From: Flavobacteriaceae bacterium
Lineage (GTDB): Bacteria; Bacteroidota; Bacteroidia; Flavobacteriales; Flavobacteriaceae
Length of the DNA: 36,454 nt
Assembly (NCBI GenBank): GCA_947371275.1
Contig: CANBOV010000023.1
Coordinates: forward strand, 1-36,454
Direction: 5' to 3'
A program made the position numbers and the translations under genes. The notes beneath the pieces are model-generated. The model had not been told where the DNA came from. It saw only the letters and a program-made list of their open reading frames with translations, and ran no database searches. This document shows, one piece after another, positions 30,639 through 36,454 of the stretch (its first letter is position 1; each line of letters opens with the position of its first letter).

Positions 30639-31919
30639 ATGTCAGTTTTAGAAAAATTAACTTCCGCCGATGCCATTGCATTAGAAGATCAGTATGGAGC
30701 CCACAATTATCACCCGTTACCCGTAGTGCTTAGTAGAGGAGAAGGAGTCTACGTATGGGATGTAGAAGGTAAAAAATACTATGATTTCCTTTCGGCTTAT
30801 TCAGCGGTGAACCAAGGACACTGTCACCCTAAGATAGTAGGGGCTATAGTGCAACAAGCTCAAACCTTAACCCTAACTTCCCGCGCGTTTTACAATGACA
30901 AATTGGGCGCTTATGAAGAATATGTAACCAAGTACTTTGGTTTTGACAAAGTATTACCTATGAATACGGGTGCCGAAGCGGTAGAAACGGCTTTGAAACT
31001 ATGTAGAAAATGGGCTTACGAGAGAAAAGGAATACACGAAAATGAAGCCCAAATCATCGTATGTGAAGGCAATTTCCATGGAAGAACAACGACCATTATT
31101 TCATTCTCTAACGATGAAAATGCGCGTAAAAACTTTGGACCTTACACGGCTGGATTTATAAAAATACCTTATGACGATATTGAAGCTTTAGAACAAGCGA
31201 TTACCTCTACTAAAAACATCGCTGGATTCCTAGTAGAACCAATTCAAGGAGAAGCTGGTGTATATGTGCCTAGTGAAGATTATTTGACTAGAGCTAAAGC
31301 CTTATGTGAAGCAAATAACGTATTGTTTATCGCGGATGAGGTTCAAACTGGAATTGCTCGTACGGGTTCATTATTGGCTGTATGCGGTAACTGTAGTTGT
31401 GAAAACCACTGCGAAAAACAAGCTTCCTATGTGACTCCCGATATATTAATCTTGGGCAAAGCCTTGTCTGGTGGCGCTTATCCCGTATCGGCAGTATTAG
31501 CCAATGATTCAATTATGAATGTTATTAAGCCAGGCCAGCACGGATCGACTTTTGGAGGAAACCCTATTGCAGCTGCGGTAGCCATGGCTGCTTTGGATGT
31601 GGTAAGTGAAGAGCAATTGGCTTTGAACGCAAGACGTTTAGGAAAGCTTTTCCGAGCCGAATTAGCAAAGTATATAGAAACTTCTACCATTGCTACTTTA
31701 GTGCGTGGAAAAGGCTTATTAAATGCTGTGGTAATCAATGATACCGAGGAAAGCGATACGGCATGGAACATCTGTATGGCGCTGCGAGATAACGGCTTGT
31801 TGGCCAAACCTACTCATGGCAATATCATCCGATTTGCACCACCATTGGTCATGAACGAAGCTCAATTGCTTGATTGCGTTTCTATCATTACGAAGACCCT
31901 TAAACAGTTTGAGAAATAA
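30639..31919 (+). CDS. rocD: Ornithine aminotransferase
   Basis: A 426-residue class III PLP aminotransferase converting ornithine plus 2-oxoglutarate to glutamate-5-semialdehyde plus glutamate. Family motifs are [59 protein letters not shown] and [15 protein letters not shown] with PLP-lysine 274, and [11 protein letters not shown]. Between IARTG and the PLP-lysine strand it carries a short Cys-rich insert with Cys249, Cys252, Cys254 and Cys258 that is absent from human and Bacillus enzymes. It is a single-gene unit ended by a strong terminator. Confidence 0.93.
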   Translation: MSVLEKLTSADAIALEDQYGAHNYHPLPVVLSRGEGVYVWDVEGKKYYDFLSAYSAVNQGHCHPKIVGAIVQQAQTLTLTSRAFYNDKLGAYEEYVTKYFGFDKVLPMNTGAEAVETALKLCRKWAYERKGIHENEAQIIVCEGNFHGRTTTIISFSNDENARKNFGPYTAGFIKIPYDDIEALEQAITSTKNIAGFLVEPIQGEAGVYVPSEDYLTRAKALCEANNVLFIADEVQTGIARTGSLLAVCGNCSCENHCEKQASYVTPDILILGKALSGGAYPVSAVLANDSIMNVIKPGQHGSTFGGNPIAAAVAMAALDVVSEEQLALNARRLGKLFRAELAKYIETSTIATLVRGKGLLNAVVINDTEESDTAWNICMALRDNGLLAKPTHGNIIRFAPPLVMNEAQLLDCVSIITKTLKQFEK

Positions 31920-31921
31920 TA

Positions 31922-31956
31922 AAAAAAAAGTCCCCGACCGTTGGGGACTTTTTTTT
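31922..31956. terminator. Bidirectional terminator after rocD
   Basis: The stem AAAAGTCCCC (31926-31935) / GGGGACTTTT (31943-31952) with a 7-nt loop is flanked by A and T runs. It serves rocD and the convergent membrane protein gene ending at 31963. Confidence 0.9.
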
Positions 31957-31962
31957 AACAAA

Positions 31963-32322
31963 TTAATGTGGCATTAAATGTCGCATTTTTTCTTGCATTA
32001 AAACAGGGTTTTGAAAGGCATCCAGACCAATGTAGGCGAACATTCCAATAATCAATAGGAGATACAATACACTTAATACTAATCCTATGATGGCTAATAT
32101 GCGACCGGTATTTAAGTTAGAATAATTGGTGTATAGAGCAGGGTTTTGATTGTAAGCAGCCCGATCTTTTTTGGCTAAAATAAGCGCTACGATTCCTAAA
32201 ATGATTCCGAAGATACCATAACAACAAAAGGTAAGGATGGATAATATTCCTAGCACCAATACAGCGCTTGCATTGGGAAGTTTTTGTTTTGTTTCGAAAT
32301 TTGAGAAGTCAGATTGTTCCAT
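31963..32322 (-). CDS. CCC-motif-type small membrane protein
   Basis: 119 residues with two hydrophobic hairpin-like segments: ASAVLVLGILSILTFCCYGIFGIILGIVALILA (about 19-51) and ILAIIGLVLSVLYLLLIIGMF (about 75-95). The FCCYG site and the AAYNQNPALYTNYSNLNTGRILA segment match the Bacteroidota 'CCC motif membrane protein' family, here with two rather than three adjacent cysteines. The function is unknown. It lies 14 bp downstream of the DUF2752 gene and is likely co-transcribed. Confidence 0.8.
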   Translation of the reverse strand: MEQSDFSNFETKQKLPNASAVLVLGILSILTFCCYGIFGIILGIVALILAKKDRAAYNQNPALYTNYSNLNTGRILAIIGLVLSVLYLLLIIGMFAYIGLDAFQNPVLMQEKMRHLMPH

Positions 32323-32336
32323 AAATTATGATTTAG

Positions 32337-32615
32337 TTAATAGTGAGTTAATTTGTAAATATAGGATACTACTAGGATTACCGCATTGAGCAGTGCCATC
32401 CCTATAATCGCTTTGTGATAATTTCGGGCTTTGTCTACAAAGTGCAAACCAATGCAAGCAAGTAAAACGAGGGAAGTGTATAAAGCAGGGAATAAATGAA
32501 AGGCTCCTATAAAATCTCCTTTCGTGGCTAATAAAATGGCACGTTGCATCCCACAACCAAAACATTCCACACCAAAAAGCTTTTTATTTAAGCAAGGCAA
32601 CAGGTATTTTTCCAT
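32337..32615 (-). CDS. DUF2752 family membrane protein
   Basis: 92 residues. The N-terminal KLFGVECFGCGMQRAILLATKGDFIGAF, with the CxxC at 18-21 and an arginine after it, is the DUF2752 signature; three hydrophobic helices follow. A small membrane protein of unknown function, common in Bacteroidota. It is followed after 14 bp by the CCC-motif gene. The gap to the divergent gene at 32695 is only 79 bp. Confidence 0.85.
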   Translation of the reverse strand: MEKYLLPCLNKKLFGVECFGCGMQRAILLATKGDFIGAFHLFPALYTSLVLLACIGLHFVDKARNYHKAIIGMALLNAVILVVSYIYKLTHY

Positions 32616-32683
32616 GCATTTTTTATTAGTACAACAATTTTACTAATTAATTTTTAAATTGAGGTTACCTTGATAAAGTTTTA

Positions 32684-32691
32684 TAAATTTG
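32684..32691 (+). promoter_or_regulatory. -7 element very close to the next start codon
   Basis: TAAATTTG ends 3 bp before the ATG at 32695, so transcription probably begins at or within the start codon, giving a leaderless transcript. Confidence 0.4.
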
Positions 32692-32694
32692 GCT

Positions 32695-32886
32695 ATGAAA
32701 AAATTGATACTTCCTGTAATGTTCTTGGCTATCTTGGCAGGCTTATACGAACAATCTAAAGAGCGGCCTAATATCTATATTCAGATTGTAGCACTGGTGG
32801 TATTCATGTATGGCATGATGCAATTGAGTGCCAAGACACCCAGTAAACATGTAGAACCTGAAAACGAAGAAGAAGATGCTAACTAA
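32695..32886 (+). CDS. Small membrane protein upstream of the Smr gene
   Basis: 63 residues. Two hydrophobic stretches (MKKLILPVMFLAILAGLY and IYIQIVALVVFMYGMMQL) separate a short polar loop, and the C-terminus is acidic (VEPENEEEDAN). Not recognised. Its last codons overlap the start of the Smr gene by 11 bp, which implies co-translation. The upstream TTG at 32689 is possible but ATG is preferred. Confidence 0.65.
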   Translation: MKKLILPVMFLAILAGLYEQSKERPNIYIQIVALVVFMYGMMQLSAKTPSKHVEPENEEEDAN

Positions 32887-33418
32887 AGGCGATAAGGTAT
32901 CGGTACTGGACGATGCTATTGACGGTATAGTCTTAGAAGTAAAAGGTAACGAGGTAGTCATAGAAACCACAGATGGGTTTAACATGAATTTCAAGAGCAG
33001 TGAGCTTATTAAGACAGAAGGCCATAGTGCTATGAATTTTAGTTTTAATAAAAACCAAGTGATTAGTGAAAAGGAAGTGCCTAAGCCCAATTATATAAAT
33101 AAGGAAAAGAAATCTAAAAAAGAAGTCCCTGTACCTGAGTTTGATTTACATATCGAAAAGCTTGTTAAGAGTTTTAAAGGGATGAGTAACTACGAAATTC
33201 TTACCTTACAATCAGAAACGGCCAAAAAGCATATAGAATTTGCCCTCAGAAATAGAATCCCTAAGATTGTATTTATACACGGAGTAGGAGATGGGGTTTT
33301 AAAATCGGAAATTGATTTTATGCTAGGTAGGTATCCTAACATTTCTTTTCAGGATGCCAATTATCAAAAGTATGGCATAGGCGCTACAGAAATTTATTTC
33401 AAACAAAACGTAAAATAA
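32876..33418 (+). CDS. Smr-domain protein (MutS2-like C-terminal endonuclease domain)
   Basis: 180 residues. An N-terminal beta-barrel of KOW/tudor type (GDKVSVLDDAIDGIVLEVKGNEVVIETTDGFNMNF) and a lysine-rich linker precede a C-terminal Smr domain from about 105, with FDLHIEKL, the helix EFALRNRIPKIVFIHGVGDGVLKSEI and the closing YGIGATEIYF. Smr domains nick or bind nucleic acids, in DNA repair or ribosome rescue. Here the MutS ATPase part is absent, so this is a stand-alone Smr protein. It overlaps the upstream small membrane protein gene. Confidence 0.85.
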   Translation: MLTKGDKVSVLDDAIDGIVLEVKGNEVVIETTDGFNMNFKSSELIKTEGHSAMNFSFNKNQVISEKEVPKPNYINKEKKSKKEVPVPEFDLHIEKLVKSFKGMSNYEILTLQSETAKKHIEFALRNRIPKIVFIHGVGDGVLKSEIDFMLGRYPNISFQDANYQKYGIGATEIYFKQNVK

Positions 33419-33447
33419 AAAAGTCCCGATGAAAATCGGGACTTTTT
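33418..33447. terminator. Bidirectional terminator
   Basis: The 13-bp stem AAAAAGTCCCGAT (33418-33430) / ATCGGGACTTTTT (33435-33447) with a 4-nt loop ends the Smr unit and, 50 bp beyond the stop of the minus-strand gene at 33497, may end that one too. Confidence 0.9.
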
Positions 33448-33496
33448 ATTTTCCAAAACTAACCAAATTATATTGAAACATAATTTTAATAAATAA

Positions 33497-33859
33497 TTAA
33501 GCTACTGCACTTTCTTGACCAACTACTTTTTTCAAGAATGATCTAACTAATACACTGTTAGTGTTAACACCAGCGTTGATTAATTGTTTTTTACCGAAGT
33601 TAGTAGCTGTAGTTTTAACACCGTTAGTGTTAGTCTCACCCATTAACCAAGCTGCAACGTCCATTGTAGCAATTCCGTTTTCAGTGGCGATAACTGTAGT
33701 AGCTTCTTTAGCAACTGATACTTGAGTAGTTGAAGTAGTCAAAACTGTTGTTGTTGTGTTTTGAGCAAATACTCCTGTTGAAGACAATACTAATAATACG
33801 AACAAAACAAATAATCTGAAGTTTGTTGTTTGAGCTGATGTGTTAGTAGATGTTGTCAT
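33497..33859 (-). CDS. Thr-rich small exported protein
   Basis: 120 residues, not recognised. A signal peptide with an unusual polar extension (MTTSTNTSAQTTNF, then RLFVLFVLLVLSSTGVFAQ) is followed by a Thr/Val-rich segment (NTTTTVLTTSTTQVSVAKEA), then GIATMDVAAWLMGETNTNGV and a basic end LVRSFLKKVVGQESAVA. Codons are strongly biased to ACT, GTT, GTA and AAC, which hints at high expression. The -7 element TAGTTTTG (minus strand 33899-33892) lies upstream. No domain known. Confidence 0.65.
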   Translation of the reverse strand: MTTSTNTSAQTTNFRLFVLFVLLVLSSTGVFAQNTTTTVLTTSTTQVSVAKEATTVIATENGIATMDVAAWLMGETNTNGVKTTATNFGKKQLINAGVNTNSVLVRSFLKKVVGQESAVA

Positions 33860-33891
33860 AATTGCTAGTGTTTTTGTTGTTATTTCTTATT

Positions 33892-33899
33892 CAAAACTA
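33892..33899 (-). promoter_or_regulatory. -7 element of the Thr-rich protein gene
   Basis: On the minus strand TAGTTTTG lies 32 bp before the ATG at 33859. No TTG is present at 17-23 bp upstream, so another factor may be needed. Confidence 0.4.
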
Positions 33900-33939
33900 C
33901 GGTGAGAGTTCTATGGGAAGAAATTTTTTCGATAACTAA

Positions 33940-34094
33940 CCCCAAAACTCGTTAAAAGCACAAAACCAATGAATTCGGGGGTTTTAAGCGTTTTTTTGTT
34001 GCACTTAATCTATAAATTGTTAAAAAAACATGTATTTCACCGATGAAAAACCAATAAATTCTATGAACTACATCATTGGTTTTATTATCATCGG
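33940..34094. repeat. Repeat-rich divergent intergenic region
   Basis: This gap (33860-34158) holds an inverted repeat CCCCAAAA (33940-33947) / GGGGTTTT (33978-33985), a 15-bp near-direct repeat AAAACCAATGAATTC (33962-33976) and AAAACCAATAAATTC (34047-34061), and a long hairpin between 34040-34055 and 34075-34094 with a 4-nt bulge. AAAACCAAT therefore occurs twice in direct and once in inverted orientation. These are operator-like, but no regulator is evident. Confidence 0.45.
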
Positions 34095-34158
34095 GTCAAA
34101 TGACCGATTAGTGACAAAATCTTAGTAAATTAGCCTCATAATTTATTTATTACTTAAA

Positions 34159-34491
34159 ATGAAAGTTGATCAAAAGGGACATACTACTATCATCAGAAAC
34201 ACCAAAGGAAGCACGATCGAGTTTATCCAAAAGCTATTGCCTGAATATCCGGTTTATCAAAAACAAAATTTGATAATTGATTTGACGTGTGATAAAGACT
34301 TGACCATGGAGGACATTAAATTGTTTTCAGAATTAAGTAAGTCTCATAAAAAGTTAAATAAGTCAATGGTATTGGTTTCTGATAGTGTAAATTTTAATGC
34401 CGTTCCCAAAAGCATTATTTTAGTTCCTTCTACATTAGAAGCACATGATATTATTCAAATGGACGAAATAGAGCGCGACTTAGGTTTTTAA
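34159..34491 (+). CDS. STAS-like small protein upstream of rnz
   Basis: 110 residues, soluble. The alternating strand/helix pattern (FIQKLLPEYPVYQKQNLIIDLTCDKDLTMEDIKLF; NKSMVLVSDSVNFN; LEAHDIIQMDEIERDLGF) resembles the STAS/anti-sigma-factor-antagonist fold. No conserved phosphorylatable Ser motif is clear. Its stop lies 5 bp before the rnz ATG, so the two are co-translated or nearly so. It contains no nuclease motif. Function unknown; a partner or regulator of RNase Z is one possibility. Confidence 0.7.
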   Translation: MKVDQKGHTTIIRNTKGSTIEFIQKLLPEYPVYQKQNLIIDLTCDKDLTMEDIKLFSELSKSHKKLNKSMVLVSDSVNFNAVPKSIILVPSTLEAHDIIQMDEIERDLGF

Positions 34492-34496
34492 CAGCA

Positions 34497-35405
34497 ATGA
34501 AATTAACGATTCTAGGTTGCTATGCAGCCACTCCACGAACCATTACAAATCCGACTTCACAAGTGCTGGAGATTAGAAACCGTATGTTTCTTATAGATTG
34601 TGCTGAAGGCACTCAAGTTCAATTGCGCAGAAACAAACTTCGATTCTCTAAAATAAATCACATCTTTATTTCTCATCTGCATGGTGACCACTTTTATGGT
34701 TTGATAGGTTTAATTTCAACTTTTATGTTGTTAAACCGTCAAACGGACTTAAATGTCTATGGTCCCAAAGGTATTAAAGAGCTAATATTGTTACAATTGC
34801 GTTTAGGGAACTCTTACACGGGATACAATTTGTATTTTCATGAACTCGAGTCTAAGGAAAGCAAAGTGATCTTTGAAGACGAAAAAGTAGTGGTGAAAAC
34901 CATTCCGCTTAAACACCGGATTTATACGAATGGGTTTTTATTCCAAGAAAGGGTCGGAGATCGCAAACTAAATATTGAGGCTGTAAACAAACATACTATA
35001 GATACCTGTTATTTTCAAAAAATTAAAAATGGCAAAGACATTACTTTAGAAAACGGTACTGTAATTCCAAATATTGAATTAACCTTTGATCCAATTCCTC
35101 CCAAAAGCTATGCTTTTTGCAGTGACACCCTTTATGATGAATCAATTATTCCTATCATAAAGAATGCAGATGTACTTTATCATGAAAGCACTTTTCTTGA
35201 AACTGAGGCAGACAAAGCTGAAAAAACGATGCACAGTACGGCAAAAGAAGCAGCTACCATCGCATTAAAAGCAAATGTGAAGCAATTGATACTAGGACAT
35301 TACAGTACCCGTTATAGTGATATAGAGCATTTTAAAAATGAAGCTGAAGTAATTTTTTCAAACACACTTTTAGCAGATGATGGAAAGGTATTTGATTTTG
35401 ATTAG
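34497..35405 (+). CDS. rnz: Ribonuclease Z
   Basis: A 302-residue metallo-beta-lactamase fold tRNA 3'-processing endonuclease. The signature HLHGDHFYGL (His60, His62, Asp64, His65) binds two zinc ions; further motifs are LIDCAEGTQVQLRR (about 32-45), KSYAFCSDTLYD and the C-terminal His in LILGHYSTRYSD. The flexible-arm region is short, as in the bacterial form. Full length for the family. It is preceded by the STAS-like gene and followed by pdxH 26 bp later. Confidence 0.94.
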   Translation: MKLTILGCYAATPRTITNPTSQVLEIRNRMFLIDCAEGTQVQLRRNKLRFSKINHIFISHLHGDHFYGLIGLISTFMLLNRQTDLNVYGPKGIKELILLQLRLGNSYTGYNLYFHELESKESKVIFEDEKVVVKTIPLKHRIYTNGFLFQERVGDRKLNIEAVNKHTIDTCYFQKIKNGKDITLENGTVIPNIELTFDPIPPKSYAFCSDTLYDESIIPIIKNADVLYHESTFLETEADKAEKTMHSTAKEAATIALKANVKQLILGHYSTRYSDIEHFKNEAEVIFSNTLLADDGKVFDFD

Positions 35406-35431
35406 TAACTTTACACATATAATTAAAAACA

Positions 35432-36076
35432 ATGAAAGATTTAAGTAACTATAGAAAATCATATGAGAAAAGCGAATTGCTTGAAACTACAATTCCTGAA
35501 GATCCGATCAATCTTTTTCATAAATGGTTTTATGAAGTGGAGGAATTTGGCGGTAATGAAGAGGTGAATGCAATGACTATTTCCACTATCGGATTAGACG
35601 GCTTTCCTAAATCAAGAGTTGTACTCCTTAAAAAGTTTGATGAAGAAGGCTTCGTTTTCTATACCAATTACCATTCAGAAAAGGGAAAAGCAATCGCTAA
35701 TAATCCTAATGTTTGTCTTTCTTTTTTTTGGCATAGTATGGAACGTCAGGTCATCATTAAAGGAATTGCTGAAAAAACAACTCCGAATATTTCAGATAAT
35801 TATTTTGATTCTCGTCCAGAAGGAAGTAAACTCGGAGCGATTGTATCTCATCAAAGTGATGTAATACCCTCACGTGTATTTCTGGAGGATAAATTAAAAC
35901 AGTTAGAAGTTACTTTTGAAGGTAATGCAATTCCAAGACCAGCGCATTGGGGTGGGTTTTTAGTTAGACCTCTTGAAGTTGAATTTTGGCAAGGAAGGGC
36001 TAATAGATTACATGATAGAATACGATATCAATTGGAAAAAGAATATAATTGGAAAATAGATCGACTATCTCCTTAA
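35432..36076 (+). CDS. pdxH: Pyridoxamine 5'-phosphate oxidase
   Basis: A 214-residue FMN enzyme oxidising pyridoxine or pyridoxamine 5'-phosphate to pyridoxal 5'-phosphate. Motifs: DPINLFHKWFYEVEE, GFPKSRVVLLKKFDEEGFVFYTNYHSEKGKAI (FMN binding), SFFWHSMERQVIIKG, and the C-terminal VEFWQGRANRLHDRI substrate-binding signature. The usual length. It is the last gene of the block and ends at a clear terminator. PLP serves the two aminotransferases in this window (ilvE, rocD), but no operon link exists. Confidence 0.95.
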   Translation: MKDLSNYRKSYEKSELLETTIPEDPINLFHKWFYEVEEFGGNEEVNAMTISTIGLDGFPKSRVVLLKKFDEEGFVFYTNYHSEKGKAIANNPNVCLSFFWHSMERQVIIKGIAEKTTPNISDNYFDSRPEGSKLGAIVSHQSDVIPSRVFLEDKLKQLEVTFEGNAIPRPAHWGGFLVRPLEVEFWQGRANRLHDRIRYQLEKEYNWKIDRLSP

Positions 36077-36101
36077 AATTATAAACCATAATAATAAATA
36101 T

Positions 36102-36128
36102 AAAACCACTCTTATGAGTGGTTTTTTT
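36102..36128 (+). terminator. Terminator of the rnz-pdxH unit
   Basis: The 10-bp stem AAAACCACTC (36102-36111) / GAGTGGTTTT (36116-36125) with a 4-nt loop and T-run follows pdxH by 25 bp. The rest of the gap to 36358 is AT-rich and shows no further gene. Confidence 0.9.
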
Positions 36129-36357
36129 ATGTATGAAAAAGTACCTCTAAAAGGATATATTACACTCAAATACAAGTATATTGTAAGAATAATATATCAC
36201 CATAATAAATTATAGTGTATTTCATCGATTTTATTTGCTATTTAATCGGTGTTTGTTGTAATATTGTATAACCAAATCAAACAATACGTTCTGTCATTAA
36301 TAATCAAATAAAGTGTTTGCCCCACATCTACTTTATTAAAAAACTTAACCTACTACT

Positions 36358-36454
36358 ATGAAAGCAAAAATGTTTAGAGCATTGTTGCCGTTAGCAATCG
36401 TGCTCACTTTGGTGTCCTGTTCTTCGAATTCTACAGAAGATAATTCAGCGAACA
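36358..36454 (+). CDS. Lipoprotein, N-terminal fragment cut by window end
   Basis: Only 32 codons are visible. MKAKMFRALLPLAIVLTLVSC is a lipoprotein signal with lipidated Cys21, followed by a Ser/Asn-rich linker (SSNSTEDNSAN) as in surface lipoproteins of Bacteroidota. An in-frame ATG at codon 5 is a possible alternative start. Nothing about function can be said from the fragment. Confidence 0.7.
   Translation, partial: MKAKMFRALLPLAIVLTLVSCSSNSTEDNSAN

Noticed and set aside
34159..34491. Labelling the small gene before rnz as a ribonuclease Z
   Set aside because: It has no metal-binding HxHxDH motif; only the following gene does.
1..36454. tRNA, rRNA, CRISPR, prophage or intact insertion sequence
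   Set aside because: Reading both strands showed no cloverleaf with a T-loop consensus, no regular spacer-repeat array, no integrase or transposase frames.

Overview
The window looks like a piece of a Bacteroidota chromosome, most likely Flavobacteriaceae and Flavobacterium-like. The grounds are low GC with very AT-rich intergenic DNA, promoter elements of the Bacteroidota type (TTG, 17-23 bp, TANNTTTG), a fused CcoN-CcoO oxidase subunit, and family markers such as a LETM1-related protein, paired DUF6452/DUF6048 genes, a CCC-motif membrane protein and an S9 dipeptidyl peptidase. No tRNA, rRNA, CRISPR array, prophage or intact insertion sequence was seen. Most of the window is ordinary chromosomal backbone.

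Layout. 1-3.6 kb: leftward DinB/DUF1569 protein, DPP4-type peptidase and a Crp/Fnr regulator. 3.7-12.7 kb: rightward cbb3 oxidase block, ccoI (copper ATPase), ccoS, ccoNO, ccoQ, ccoP, ccoG, ccoH, a TauE/SafE-like membrane protein and a YdcH-like small protein. 12.8-15.4 kb: leftward hemN and ilvE. 15.6-18.3 kb: DUF4920 protein, a cytochrome c'-like lipoprotein and mnmD, then three tandem paralogous ~65-residue proteins of unknown function. 18.3-22.4 kb: oxyR, a decayed dps pseudogene, a small exported protein, a SulP transporter and a beta carbonic anhydrase. 22.4-28.5 kb: mostly leftward LETM1-related protein, YdeI-like protein, Cu/Zn SOD, a conserved hypothetical, DUF6048, DUF6452 and rlmD, plus one rightward small membrane protein. 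28.6-36.5 kb: DUF1697, a divergent NRAMP transporter, ornithine aminotransferase, small membrane proteins, an Smr protein, a Thr-rich exported protein, an STAS-like protein, rnz, pdxH and the start of a lipoprotein gene cut by the window edge.

How the genes work together. The strongest systems-level signal is a small low-oxygen regulon. A 14-bp palindrome of form ATGAYA-N2-TRTCAT occurs three times: between the Crp/Fnr gene and ccoI, before ccoS, and before hemN. In all three activated orientations its centre lies exactly 36.5 bp upstream of the final G of the -7 element, the geometry expected for a class II Fnr/Crp activator. The same site lies only 23.5 bp from the regulator's own -7 element, which suggests autorepression. 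The regulator, the copper pump that matures the oxidase, the oxidase itself and oxygen-independent haem synthesis would thus respond together.

Other points worth attention are the dps pseudogene beside an intact oxyR, the small-protein triplet with a shared leader element, a Cys-rich insert in ornithine aminotransferase, an NRAMP protein lacking canonical metal ligands, and inverted repeats at several promoters.
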